Of a stretch of DNA of 46,550 bases, positions 33,007-41,576 are shown one piece after another. The position numbers were made by a program, and so were the translations under genes. The notes under the pieces are model-generated. The model ran no database searches. It worked only from the letters and a program-made list of their open reading frames with translations, and had not been told where the DNA came from. Source of the stretch: a virus; the IMG/VR virus record IMGVR_UViG_3300046010_009642, positions 1 through 46,550 of that record. The stretch is one strand, 5' to 3'. Positions within the stretch are counted from its first letter, which is position 1. Every line of letters starts with the position of its first letter.

Positions 33007-33179
33007 TATGTCTCCTCTGGTAAAATTTCAGCATTGAGTAATCCGGCATAATCTGGATTATTTTCGTCCCAATCTTCAATGTATTTGTCAACATCTTCAG
33101 GGAAGATTAAAGCACGTCTTAGCAATGTTTCTAACGGCTCTAAATTTGATTGTTCAGTTGGAATAAAATTAGTTTCCAT
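33006..33179 (-). CDS. Small protein between portal and MuF (57 residues)
   Basis: The protein starts METNFIPTEQ at 33179; the longer open frame to 33233 lies inside the portal gene. It is acidic (PEDVDKYIEDWDENNPDY) and overlaps the portal end by 11 bases. No family is recognised. A head assembly role follows from the operon only. Confidence 0.55.
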   Translation of the reverse strand: METNFIPTEQSNLEPLETLLRRALIFPEDVDKYIEDWDENNPDYAGLLNAEILPEET

Positions 33180-34440
33180 ATGACTCCGGAGATTCTGTAG
33201 TTGTTGGAATATCAGTAGGAGAAGCAAACTCACCCATGACTTGTGTGTATTCAGAGTTAGGAGTTAATACCCACTTAGGCCATTTGACATCAAAATGCCT
33301 GTTAGCAATGTAAAAATCGTATCCATATCTTAATACCATTTTTAGACAAATCGCCCATCTAACTTGCTCTCCAATCAAGGAACGGACTTCACCAATCAGA
33401 CGACTATAAGTTAACGCTGGCTGTCCATGAATATCTCTAGAACCTGTGGATTCTGCTAATCCTGGAAATATCCAGGCAGGCACTCTAGGAGGAATGCATT
33501 GATATCTTAGCTTTAGCCAATAATCAATTAAAGGAGCTAATGAATCACCACTTGTTCCAGCAGCTTTCTTGACATCAGAGCCAGACAGTAAATACAAATT
33601 GGTAATAATACCACTTGCTGACATAGATTCATGACGCTGCATGTAATCTATTCTGTCTTGTTCCGTCTTGTCTTCTGGTAAAATATGCAACCATGGAGTA
33701 ATCCCCACATCTCGCGCTGCTGTCTCTAATGCCACAGAACACTCTTTGAATTTACGCCATGTTTCTATAGAAGGAAATCCAATAGAATTGCCATACAATC
33801 CTCTAGATTTGTATTTAAAATGCAGTATTTTAACAGGATTGAATTGAATATCATCCTCCGATGGCATGACTCTTGTACGTTGAATATAACTTACTGTTTG
33901 ATTACTGCTAGTCTTTTCCACAAATACAGAGAAAGTAGGTAAATACTGACTAGAAACAATGTCCCAATCATTATTACCAATTCCTGTTTTACCAATGCCT
34001 AATTCAACGAAACTGTCGCCAAACGCTAACGCTTCTATCGCTGCTCTAATTAAGAAATCACCACCTAATACTAGTTCTTTACCATATCTGTACTCTGATA
34101 GCTCTTTGGCTATTTCCAGCACTTCCGGACTAACAACTGTGCCATCACTTAAAGTAGGATTGACATACCAACTGCTGACTTGTCCTTCCACTTCCTGGAA
34201 GCAATCAGATGCGATAGTATCAATGGAGTGCCTGTATTCATAACTCCAATAATACATCTCTAGAAGTTCGTAAGATATATTCAAATCACCGTGTACCGGA
34301 CGTATAGGCGTTTCTGGTAAATCGAAATAATTTTTAGTTTGAGTGTGCGGATAAATAACAGATTGCCTAATGCCTTCTAGATTATTAGAGCCTCTAAAAA
34401 ATTGCCAAAGTTTGCTAAATATTTTTCCGTAATTAACCAT
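33169..34440 (-). CDS. Portal protein
   Basis: The protein has 423 residues. The sequence SYEYRHSIDTIASDCFQEVEG near residue 70, IEALAFGDSFVELGIGK, then KILHFKYKSRGLYGNSIGFPSI and the helical end section are typical of siphovirus portals, which form the 12-fold vertex for DNA packaging and tail joining. It follows the terminase gene in the same direction, with 125 non-coding bases between, and precedes the small and MuF genes. Length and order agree with this call. Confidence 0.8.
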   Translation of the reverse strand: MVNYGKIFSKLWQFFRGSNNLEGIRQSVIYPHTQTKNYFDLPETPIRPVHGDLNISYELLEMYYWSYEYRHSIDTIASDCFQEVEGQVSSWYVNPTLSDGTVVSPEVLEIAKELSEYRYGKELVLGGDFLIRAAIEALAFGDSFVELGIGKTGIGNNDWDIVSSQYLPTFSVFVEKTSSNQTVSYIQRTRVMPSEDDIQFNPVKILHFKYKSRGLYGNSIGFPSIETWRKFKECSVALETAARDVGITPWLHILPEDKTEQDRIDYMQRHESMSASGIITNLYLLSGSDVKKAAGTSGDSLAPLIDYWLKLRYQCIPPRVPAWIFPGLAESTGSRDIHGQPALTYSRLIGEVRSLIGEQVRWAICLKMVLRYGYDFYIANRHFDVKWPKWVLTPNSEYTQVMGEFASPTDIPTTTESPESYGN

Positions 34441-34470
34441 ACAAAAATGTTATTAAATAATATAATTTTA

Positions 34471-34500
34471 ATTATATGTTACATATACGCAAAACTGTAA
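34471..34500 (-). promoter_or_regulatory. Candidate promoter in front of the portal gene
   Basis: The 125-base gap 34441-34565 holds, on the minus strand, TTACAG (34500-34495), 18 bases and TATAAT (34476-34471). The spacer includes ATATGTAACAT, which recurs before the sigma gene (16507-16517). A weak hairpin GCCCT/AGGGC (34541-34560) lies next to the terminase stop. Confidence 0.35.
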
Positions 34501-34565
34501 TATAGAAAATTTTTGGTACAATAATTTTATCCCTCTCTATGCCCTTCTCTTCAACAGGGCTTTCC

Positions 34566-36086
34566 TTATCTAAATCTGCTTTTACGTCCCGCGATAGTTC
34601 CTAGATCTCCTTCTAGGGCAGTACCTTTGCGTCTTAAAGCAACATCTAATTTAGCAAAAGCAATAGCAAGGCACATAACACAGTCGTCATGTCCGTACAT
34701 AGCTTTTCTGCTTTGCAAAGAGAACGCGCCAAATTCTGTTAATCCATCCCAATTGTAGGGGAATATAACTTCTTGTTTTTCTAAAGCTAACGCTAATCTA
34801 TCTGTATTTTGCACTTTAGATACGTTGGTAGTAGCTACAGTTTCAATTGATAAATTACGCCTCAATTTGGAGATTTCAGCTGCAATAATAGCACCACCTG
34901 AATTATGTTCTATCACTGTTAAAACTGGATTATAGGCATCAGATAACTCCAGCGTTTTGTCTATACAATACAAAGATTGTCTAGAGTTTTCTCTATATTC
35001 TGCAACTACTTGATAAGGAGTTTCTGTAATGTCAATAATCAAATATTCCCAATAGTCTGTACCACCAAAATTTGGATCTAAAGCAGCCATATAATATCTA
35101 TCTTTGTTTGGTAATTGCCAACTACCGACTGCGCATTTAGAGACATATTCATAACTAAATAATGCACCACCTGAGTCAGGAATGCCTAAATTATATTCTC
35201 TGTTCAAAGCATCATCTGTTAGCTTGTGCTTCTTCTTAGTTTTCTCTAAGAAGTCAGGTACAGAAGAATATATAGGGTGTGCTTTCCAGTGGATAATAAC
35301 TTTCGCCCAACCATTGTCATCTATCCACCAATAACATGGCTCTTCTTTCCCCAACTTTATCCGTTGAATTATAGATTCTGCATCCACAGGATTAGCGCTA
35401 TTGAACATTTGCCAAAATGTCGATAACTTACCTAGTTGTGACATTGTAGTAGCCATTATAGTTCTAGCATTCTCCCCTACCGCTTCTTGAGATGGTGTTG
35501 ATGAGGCATAAATCTCACTAAAATTTGGAGGAAAAGCAGCTTCATCATAAAAAATATCACTAACAGATTCCAAAGAACGCGTAGCATTATCTGTAGCTGG
35601 ACGAAACCATATTTTACCAGCATTCTGGAAGTGAATTTCAGTTTTAGATTTAGTTAAAAATTTAAGATCTTTTACATTAGCAGGCATTGATTGAATACGT
35701 ACAGCAATGTTAGACGACTCTTTTTGTCCCAACGATAAAACAGCAGAAGCATACGCTGGATTTAATAATGCTTTGTGTAAGAATTTAGCAGAAATACATT
35801 CTGTTAATCCTAATTGTCTTGTCTTAAAAATCATTATCCCACGGTAGTCATCAATCAAATCACTAACAACTTTTTGATAATCAAATGGCATAAATGGAAT
35901 AAATTTATTACCAGAACGTATACGACAACATTCTTCTAAAAAATCTCCATACTTCCTAGGGACTTGGTAAAAATTATCCAGTGAATTAGATCTCCCATCT
36001 TGTGTCAAGATATCAATAGTTTTTTGTTTAATTTTTGTTTTATTTTTAGGATTTAACTTGACATTTATCATATAATTAAATGACAC
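34566..36086 (-). CDS. terL: Terminase large subunit
   Basis: The protein has 506 residues; the start is GTG 36086 or ATG 36071. The ATPase has the deviant Walker A KTRQLGLTE (about 88-96) and Walker B DIFYDEA (about 178-183). The nuclease shows AALDPNFGGTDYW (about residue 330), VIEHNSGG and GHDDCVMCLAIA near the end, matching the three acidic positions of the RNase H-like domain. It cuts and pumps the genome into the prohead through the portal encoded next to it. No small terminase subunit is visible nearby; the dnaN gene starts only 20 bases away in the other direction. Confidence 0.9.
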   Translation of the reverse strand: MSFNYMINVKLNPKNKTKIKQKTIDILTQDGRSNSLDNFYQVPRKYGDFLEECCRIRSGNKFIPFMPFDYQKVVSDLIDDYRGIMIFKTRQLGLTECISAKFLHKALLNPAYASAVLSLGQKESSNIAVRIQSMPANVKDLKFLTKSKTEIHFQNAGKIWFRPATDNATRSLESVSDIFYDEAAFPPNFSEIYASSTPSQEAVGENARTIMATTMSQLGKLSTFWQMFNSANPVDAESIIQRIKLGKEEPCYWWIDDNGWAKVIIHWKAHPIYSSVPDFLEKTKKKHKLTDDALNREYNLGIPDSGGALFSYEYVSKCAVGSWQLPNKDRYYMAALDPNFGGTDYWEYLIIDITETPYQVVAEYRENSRQSLYCIDKTLELSDAYNPVLTVIEHNSGGAIIAAEISKLRRNLSIETVATTNVSKVQNTDRLALALEKQEVIFPYNWDGLTEFGAFSLQSRKAMYGHDDCVMCLAIAFAKLDVALRRKGTALEGDLGTIAGRKSRFR

Positions 36087-36105
36087 CTTTAGTTTTTAAC
36101 ACAAA

Positions 36106-37218
36106 ATGAAATTTCACGTTAACCAAAAAATGCTGGCTAATGCTTTAGGAATAGTTTCTAAAGCCGTCCCAAGTCGTCCCACCCATCCAATACTAGGCAC
36201 GGTATTGTTAACAGCTAAAGACGACTTGCTTACTATCACTGGATTCGATTTAAGTTTTGGGATAACAGCTAGAATCAATTGTAGCACAGATACAAATGGT
36301 TCAATTTGCTTACCAGCAAGTTTGTTGTTAGATACAGTAAATCGTATTCAATTATGCGATTTATCCGTTACTTTGGATGATAGTACAGTAATTATCAAAC
36401 ACAAAACTGGAAAGGTGAAAATCAACGCACTAAGTGCGTCAGAATATCCAGAAATACCAATGGTTCAAGATGAAGATGACAAACTTAAATTACCAGCAGA
36501 GTCTTTTTTACAGGGCTTAAAAGCCGTACTGTTCTCCGCATCAACAGATGAGACAAAGCAAATTCTACAAGGAGTAAATATTACTGTCTCTGATTTATTT
36601 ATCACACTAGCTAGTACAGATGGGCATAGATTATCTGTACATAAATTTGCTCATGACAAAGAATTAGAAACAATGGAAGTAACGATTCCAGCTAAAGTCT
36701 TAACAGAAATTTCCAGAATTGTTAAGGCTTATGATGAGCTAAGTTTTACTATCAAAGATTACATTGCTTACTTCCAAACAGCGGAAATAACAATAGTAAC
36801 TAAAATTCTAGAAGGCACATTCCCAAGCTACTCAAGACTAATCCCAAAAGAATTTACAACTTTTGTTATCGCTCCCAAAAAAGACTTTATCGGCGCATTA
36901 GAGAGAGTTAGTGTTATGGCTGATAGTCGCAACAATATAGCTAAAGTTGTGTTTGATGCTGGTAATCAAAGATTAGAAATTAGTAGTGAAGAACCACAAC
37001 TTGGCTCTGCTGTTGATGCTATTGAGTCAGTTCAAATATCTGGCGACTCTGTAACAACTGCATTCAATTTAAAATACCTCCTGGATGGATTAAAATCATT
37101 AGATGGGGAGGAAGTATTAATTAAGCTAAATCAGCCGTTAAGTCCAGTAATTTTAACCAATGTAGACGATTTAGACAAGAATATCAGATTGACAATGCCT
37201 ATTCAATTAAGAAACTAA
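36106..37218 (+). CDS. dnaN: DNA polymerase III beta subunit (sliding clamp)
   Basis: The protein has 370 residues, full bacterial length, with three similar domains of about 120 residues. Motifs are MKFHVNQKMLANALGIVSKAV, HPILGTVLLTA, ASTDGHRLSVHKF at the second domain, EGTFPSYSRLIP and a C-terminal YLLDGLKSL plus LTMPI. The clamp tethers DNA polymerase to the template. It is much closer in form to a bacterial DnaN than to phage clamps of the T4 gp45 kind, which suggests capture from a host. It stands alone on the plus strand between terminase and recombination genes. Confidence 0.95.
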   Translation: MKFHVNQKMLANALGIVSKAVPSRPTHPILGTVLLTAKDDLLTITGFDLSFGITARINCSTDTNGSICLPASLLLDTVNRIQLCDLSVTLDDSTVIIKHKTGKVKINALSASEYPEIPMVQDEDDKLKLPAESFLQGLKAVLFSASTDETKQILQGVNITVSDLFITLASTDGHRLSVHKFAHDKELETMEVTIPAKVLTEISRIVKAYDELSFTIKDYIAYFQTAEITIVTKILEGTFPSYSRLIPKEFTTFVIAPKKDFIGALERVSVMADSRNNIAKVVFDAGNQRLEISSEEPQLGSAVDAIESVQISGDSVTTAFNLKYLLDGLKSLDGEEVLIKLNQPLSPVILTNVDDLDKNIRLTMPIQLRN

Positions 37219-37249
37219 AAAAATACCCGCTCTTAAACAAGAGCGGGTA
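37217..37249 (-). terminator. Terminator of the ERF operon
   Basis: A perfect 11-base stem (TACCCGCTCTT / AAGAGCGGGTA, 37224-37249) has a 4-base loop. In the minus direction it is followed by a T run (37223-37217), so it ends the minus-strand ERF gene. For dnaN on the plus strand there is no T run after it. Confidence 0.9.
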
Positions 37250-37258
37250 AAAATTAAT

Positions 37259-37987
37259 CTATATCCACTTGCTTATATCTTCCGTGTTTTTCTCTTCAGA
37301 AGATTCTAATGCATCTGGTATAGCATCCAGCTTGGTAAGCAATGCCTGAAAATGCTTCTGAGGAATATCAGCTCTTGCAAATATACCTCCACAGACTTCT
37401 TTAATGACAGAAGACGCAGCTGCTCTCTGAGCATCGTCTGCTTGGAACTTATCGTTCACCATTCCTTTTTTGTAAAGCAGCTTATTCAACGTCAAAAGCT
37501 GCTCTGACGATATTTTCTCGAATGTTTTTTGCTGCTGCTGTGGTAAAGCCCGATGCGGAACTCTGTGAGCCTGCATTTCAGCGGGGTTGAATACACTGTC
37601 TTCATCTTCCTCCAAAGAAAGATTCAACATACTTGTTAGCAGTAATCTTTTGGCTGACGTATTAGCAGCAGCCAAAGCTTGAGCGTACGTTTGAATTTCC
37701 CTGCCATCTTTGTTCTTCATGATAGACGGCGTAAGTCTCATAGAACTCTCTAATTTCTCCCCTGACTTGTGAGTTAACACAAGCGTCAGTGTAGGATTTT
37801 CGTCATCCGCTTCTTGACTATTGATAAACATGACATTTAAGCCATGCTTGCGTAAAGCAGGTTTAATAGCCTGATTGATTGCTTCCATAGAAGCATAAGA
37901 AAAATTCTGCGCTTTATTGCGACAATCCTTAATGATTGTCTCAAATTCCTCTTCCGCTGCAATTAATGCTGTTATTAATTCATTCAT
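37259..37987 (-). CDS. ERF family single-strand annealing recombinase
   Basis: The protein has 242 residues. The core (FSYASMEAINQAIKPALRKHG, then TLTLVLTHKSGEKLESSMRL and YAQALAAANTSAKRLLLTSML) matches the ERF superfamily, whose members anneal single strands in phage recombination. The C-terminal half is helical and variable (SEQLLTLNKLLYKKGMV), probably for protein contacts. It overlaps the zinc protein gene by four bases and ends at a strong terminator. A partner exonuclease or SSB is not in the window. Confidence 0.85.
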   Translation of the reverse strand: MNELITALIAAEEEFETIIKDCRNKAQNFSYASMEAINQAIKPALRKHGLNVMFINSQEADDENPTLTLVLTHKSGEKLESSMRLTPSIMKNKDGREIQTYAQALAAANTSAKRLLLTSMLNLSLEEDEDSVFNPAEMQAHRVPHRALPQQQQKTFEKISSEQLLTLNKLLYKKGMVNDKFQADDAQRAAASSVIKEVCGGIFARADIPQKHFQALLTKLDAIPDALESSEEKNTEDISKWI

Positions 37988-38274
37988 ACTACACCTACAC
38001 TAATCGTTTCATCTACTATAGTATTTTTTCTAGTAATTGTCAATAGATTATCTGACTTTTTTCTCTTTCTGCAAAGACGTTGCTTGTCTCGCAAATACTC
38101 TTTGCCTTCGTCAGTTTTGTACCAACAGCCCCAGCAGATAGGAGCGTGCTTAGAATCAATTTTAAGTCTAGCTCCACACTTACTACATCTAGACGGCTTA
38201 TATCCACGCTTGGAACGCTCATAGTAACGTTTTTGAGCTTCCCGCCTTCTTAAATCTCTTTCTTCTTCTGTCAT
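37984..38274 (-). CDS. Small basic zinc-ribbon protein
   Basis: The protein has 96 residues. A very basic N-terminus (RDLRRREAQKRYYERSKRG) is followed by CSKCGARLKI and CWGC, a four-cysteine ribbon, and another basic helix. Such proteins bind DNA or RNA. It is the first gene of the two-gene ERF operon. Its promoter lies within an imperfect palindrome (38281-38325), which suggests regulation, perhaps by the protein itself. The function is not known. Confidence 0.6.
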   Translation of the reverse strand: MTEEERDLRRREAQKRYYERSKRGYKPSRCSKCGARLKIDSKHAPICWGCWYKTDEGKEYLRDKQRLCRKRKKSDNLLTITRKNTIVDETISVGVV

Positions 38275-38280
38275 GAGATA

Positions 38281-38333
38281 CCTGCATTTGTCATTATTTT
38301 TTAATTATATTGACAGTAATGCAGGTTTAACAA
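38281..38333 (-). promoter_or_regulatory. Promoter with flanking palindrome (possible operator)
   Basis: On the minus strand TTGTTA (38333-38328) and TATAAT (38309-38304) are 18 bases apart. The arms CCTGCATT-AC-TGTCA and TGACA-AATGCAGG (38281-38325) form an imperfect inverted repeat centred on the -10 box. Confidence 0.55.
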
Positions 38334-38339
38334 CAGGAG

Positions 38340-39641
38340 CTACACTGTTGCATCCCAGAAAGATGAAGTACCTAAATCACATCGTAAATATGCAGTCTCT
38401 CCCATCCTTCCCCATCTGTTTTTTAATACTAATGCTTCAAAGCTATTGTCTCCTGGATCTTTGCTATAATAAGCAGAACGAAATAATCCAATAATAACAG
38501 CTGCCTTTTCCGCTATTTCTCCACTACCACGGATACTAAACAAATCAGGACGTTTGTCCTGTGTAGTAGCGTTACTACGATTAATCTGACAACCAACAAA
38601 TAGCGGTACTTGATATTTCTTAGAAATATTATCAAGTAGTTGCATCCGTCGTCCTAACTCAGATGCAGAATCACCGTCCTTGGAGACAGGTGGCAATTGC
38701 TGTAAATAATCCACAAATACAGCTATCTTCTCACCACGCTGAGCTATCACTTTCCTAATATCTGACTCAATAATTGCCATGCTAGGTGAGCTATTATCGT
38801 TCACATACAATGGTAAATCTCCTAACTGTGCAATGCCTTGAACAATTGCATCCCACTTATGATGTTGCTCATTTCTCCCAATCTGCAACAAATCACTAGA
38901 ATTTATCCCAGTAATGTTTGACAACATTCTCGTTGCAAACTGCTCCTGTGTCATCTCAGGAGTAAAGTACAATGCAGGCAATCCATGCAGTTTCATTAAT
39001 TGCATTGCCATAGCTAACATAAAAGACGTTTTCCCCATGCCTGTACCGCCAGCTACAAGGTACACGCACGGACGAATGCCTTCTAGTATATTATCAAGTG
39101 AATACCAGCCTAAATTAGGCAATTTTTGATGCTCTGAAGTCAAATAATCAAACACGCTTACAGCAAGTTTATTAGCAGAGTACAGCTGATATCTGTCCCC
39201 ATGAACTTGCCTTTCAACTTTTAGTAACTCCTCTTGCATGGATGCCAACAAATCCTGTGGCTCAACAAGCAAGTTGTTGGACTCTTTCCTTGCGAATTCA
39301 GCAGCTGACATAATTCGCCTCCTGAGCGATTTGTCCTTAACTATAGATGCTGCTGACTCTGGATTGTAATATGCACTATCCAGAATAGATGCTATTAATG
39401 CTTTTGGCTCTGCCACTAACTTGACAGAGTTTGTGGTTAGGAAATTGCTGACTTCCAACAAGTCAATGCGCTTGCCTTGATTATTTAAAGTCTTAAATAC
39501 TTTAAATAGCTTTTTGTAATCCAACACAGAAAAATCTTCTTCCTGTATCTCATACTTCTCAACTATGTCCAAGCCATGCACTAACACATAACTTAGAAGT
39601 TCTCTCTCCGACTCCGGAGAAGTTATTATTGTAACGTCCAT
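38340..39641 (-). CDS. DnaB-type replicative helicase
   Basis: The protein has 433 residues. The N-terminal domain (ERELLSYVLVHGLDIVEKY) and the RecA-like C-terminal domain are both present: Walker A GGTGMGKTS (198-206), YFTPEMTQEQFATRML, Walker B VFVDYLQQLP (about 300), and the DnaB motif GSGEIAEKAAVIIGLFR. Such enzymes unwind the replication fork as hexamers. Its neighbours are the putative initiator or loader upstream and ERF genes downstream. It has its own promoter at 39697-39669. No primase domain is fused. Confidence 0.9.
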   Translation of the reverse strand: MDVTIITSPESERELLSYVLVHGLDIVEKYEIQEEDFSVLDYKKLFKVFKTLNNQGKRIDLLEVSNFLTTNSVKLVAEPKALIASILDSAYYNPESAASIVKDKSLRRRIMSAAEFARKESNNLLVEPQDLLASMQEELLKVERQVHGDRYQLYSANKLAVSVFDYLTSEHQKLPNLGWYSLDNILEGIRPCVYLVAGGTGMGKTSFMLAMAMQLMKLHGLPALYFTPEMTQEQFATRMLSNITGINSSDLLQIGRNEQHHKWDAIVQGIAQLGDLPLYVNDNSSPSMAIIESDIRKVIAQRGEKIAVFVDYLQQLPPVSKDGDSASELGRRMQLLDNISKKYQVPLFVGCQINRSNATTQDKRPDLFSIRGSGEIAEKAAVIIGLFRSAYYSKDPGDNSFEALVLKNRWGRMGETAYLRCDLGTSSFWDATV

Positions 39642-39668
39642 GTTAACACCACGGTAAACACCACCAGC

Positions 39669-39697
39669 AATCTAACACAATAAAAACACACTGTCAA
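39669..39697 (-). promoter_or_regulatory. Promoter of the replicative helicase gene
   Basis: On the minus strand TTGACA (39697-39692) and TAGATT (39674-39669) are 17 bases apart. It lies in the 61-base gap after the replication protein gene. Confidence 0.7.
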
Positions 39698-39702
39698 TGG
39701 AA

Positions 39703-40902
39703 TTAGAAACCCCACTCATTGAATTTAGCTTTTAAATCCTTTTCAGCTTTTTTATTTTTGTAAAGAATGTACTCCTGGGTAGTCATGCCAAGAGATTCAG
39801 CTTCTTGTTCTATCTCCCATTGCGCTTGCTTTTCTTTGGCTTCAGCCAATGTTTTCTCTTTCAACTTCTCTTGTTGTAGTTGTTCTAGCTTGGCTTGTTC
39901 TTTAAGATACTCTTTCCACGAAATAGCAGCGCCGACGGCATTGTTTTTAATCTCAGCAACAATATGAGCCAAATTAGCATTAGGGTTGCTTTTTCGCCGC
40001 TCATTGTACACCCATTCAGCAAACGAAGCTTTAACATTTTGTTTGCTTTCAGCCATCCAAGCATCTGTTGCAATGCTCATAGGCGTATTTTTTATATGAT
40101 GTGTTGGACGCGTATAATAATCATTTTTTAATCCAAGACTATCCGCGTTTTGACAAGACGCGGGCGGGGGCGACGCTTGTTTATCCTGATCAACGGATAA
40201 TCTTTCAACATTCTTATCTTCTTGAGTTTTTACCAAAGGAAGACTTTTTACTTCTTGGACTTCCGACTTTTCCTCAGACTTATTCTGAGTCTTGTCCACA
40301 ACATCTTTCTTATATTTATTTTTTTTCTTTGCATTGATCTCTGTATATGAATCGAGATCAACTTTCTTGCTTTCGGGAAAGCGAGATTGTGATTGTGGCA
40401 AATCCCGCCTCACACCAAGTACGGGTGTGAGCGCTCTTGTCTCTTTCTTGTCTTGTAGTTCATTAGACAAAAATGGGCGCTCTTTAAGAGTGTTTCTATC
40501 CACAAAGAACGTGTCTATCCAAAATCTTTCCACCTTGGCATCATTGCGCTCATACCAGGTGATATGCGTTAATTTATTCGTGTAAGAACAATAAAGATAT
40601 TCTTTACCGTCTTTAACGAACTTATTCTCTGCATCTTCATACTCTTTTTGGGATGCGTACTTTATCCCTACTTTGCTAAAAGCAGTCTTGAACTCTGCTT
40701 TAGACATCGCTAGTTCTTCTGTCCAAGAGTCGCCTTCTCTATAGTTCTCAGAGTTGTTTGGTTCTAAGAACTTCCAAAATGTCTTATACTTGCTAAACCA
40801 AAATTCTAGCTGTCCTACTAGAATGGCAGCGGTGACAGATCCTAATTTTTTTGATACTTCTGGAGAATATGCAATTACTCTCCCCGGAAAAACAAAACTC
40901 AT
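39703..40902 (-). CDS. Probable replication initiator or helicase loader
   Basis: The protein has 399 residues. Residues 1-140 look like a winged-helix domain of phage and plasmid replication proteins (VTAAILVGQLEFWFSKY, SWTEELAMSKAEFKTAFSKV). Residues 150-270 are a charged, low-complexity linker (KKKNKYKKDVVDKTQNKSEE). Residues 280-399 are helical with a long coiled coil (KEYLKEQAKLEQLQQEKLKE) and end AKFNEWGF. The plan of winged helix, linker and C-terminal helicase contact is that of DnaD/DnaB-like loaders, and the gene precedes the replicative helicase. It is an inference from plan and place. Confidence 0.55.
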   Translation of the reverse strand: MSFVFPGRVIAYSPEVSKKLGSVTAAILVGQLEFWFSKYKTFWKFLEPNNSENYREGDSWTEELAMSKAEFKTAFSKVGIKYASQKEYEDAENKFVKDGKEYLYCSYTNKLTHITWYERNDAKVERFWIDTFFVDRNTLKERPFLSNELQDKKETRALTPVLGVRRDLPQSQSRFPESKKVDLDSYTEINAKKKNKYKKDVVDKTQNKSEEKSEVQEVKSLPLVKTQEDKNVERLSVDQDKQASPPPASCQNADSLGLKNDYYTRPTHHIKNTPMSIATDAWMAESKQNVKASFAEWVYNERRKSNPNANLAHIVAEIKNNAVGAAISWKEYLKEQAKLEQLQQEKLKEKTLAEAKEKQAQWEIEQEAESLGMTTQEYILYKNKKAEKDLKAKFNEWGF

Positions 40903-40944
40903 TTATAATATATCCATTAACAAAGAATAAATTTATCATAACAG

Positions 40945-40981
40945 AACCAGCAGTGAAAGGACACTGGTTTTGTTTTTTTTT
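40945..40981 (+). terminator. Orphan plus-strand terminator-like hairpin
   Basis: AACCAG (40945-40950) pairs with CTGGTT (40964-40969), with an inner CAGTG/CACTG alternative. A T-rich run TTTTGTTTTTTTTT follows. No plus-strand gene precedes it, so it may end antisense transcripts of the replication gene. The rest of the 153-base gap 40903-41055 holds only the terminator below and AT-rich sequence. Confidence 0.4.
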
Positions 40982-41000
40982 CAAAAAATTTTTATACCAA

Positions 41001-41033
41001 ATAAAAAAGCACTTAGCTGATGAGTCTAAGTGC
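41001..41033 (-). terminator. Terminator of the small early gene operon
   Basis: On the minus strand GCACTTA (41033-41027) and TAAGTGC (41015-41009) form a stem followed by six T (41008-41003). It ends the operon 43031-41056. Confidence 0.8.
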
Positions 41034-41055
41034 ATTGAAGTCGTGTTAGTTGTAT

Positions 41056-41340
41056 TTATTGTTCCGTTTCTGACAATAAATTATCCCATGTTTTGTCGTT
41101 GGCTATAACAAAGTAACTAAGTTCCGCATCGTGCATGCAGATTTTGTCTTTTTGTTTGTAGAGAATGTCTTGTCTGATAGACACTGTTGGCAGTACACGA
41201 AAGAAACCATATTCTGTCTGTAAATCAGGATTACTGCCATCACCAATCAAATCTAACAACGTTTTAATTGCTAGCTGATTTAATTGGAGAGCGCCATTGA
41301 CTAACTCTCCACTTGTTTTGATTTCAACGTATTGCTGCAT
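41056..41340 (-). CDS. Hypothetical protein, last gene of the small early operon
   Basis: The protein has 94 residues and begins MQQYVEIKTSGELVNGAL. A helix (NQLAIKTLLDLIGDGSNPDL) is followed by short strands ending in DAELSYFVIANDKTW. It overlaps the preceding gene by one base (TAATG). No family is recognised. Confidence 0.6.
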   Translation of the reverse strand: MQQYVEIKTSGELVNGALQLNQLAIKTLLDLIGDGSNPDLQTEYGFFRVLPTVSIRQDILYKQKDKICMHDAELSYFVIANDKTWDNLLSETEQ

Positions 41341-41576
41341 TAAGGTATCCAGGTGCCATTGAAGTTTTCCGAAAATCTGTCTAATCTACGCTGTGCTTTT
41401 TTCCAAGACTCTTTAGGTGCTTTGATTAAATAAGCATCTTTGTCTTTCTTGAAAGACGCGTTTGGCAATTTACCTGCTTTTGCCAAATTTAAAGCGATGA
41501 TAGCTAAGTCTCTGGTAATGCCAGGACTAGCTTCTTTGAGTTGTTTGTTTTCAATTATTGCGTACATGTCGTCCAT
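41340..41576 (-). CDS. Hypothetical protein, paralogue of the 42813-43031 gene
   Basis: The protein has 78 residues. ITRDLAIIALNLAKAGKLPNASF followed by DAYLIKAPKESWKKAQRR follows the same plan as the first gene of the operon (ISQDAALAVLSLGLVGAIPDAVVF, then KYHVEAPQEEWDKW). Both are a helix pair, a Leu-Pro/Ile-Pro turn, a strand and a closing tryptophan helix. The function is unknown. The duplication within one operon suggests a small family of phage early proteins. Confidence 0.6.
   Translation of the reverse strand: MDDMYAIIENKQLKEASPGITRDLAIIALNLAKAGKLPNASFKKDKDAYLIKAPKESWKKAQRRLDRFSENFNGTWIP

Noticed and set aside
39767-40585. A series of plus-strand open frames opposite the replication initiator gene
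   Set aside because: They are rich in Ser, Phe and Cys as expected from the complement of a Lys/Glu-rich coding region, change frame repeatedly and lack ribosome binding sites.
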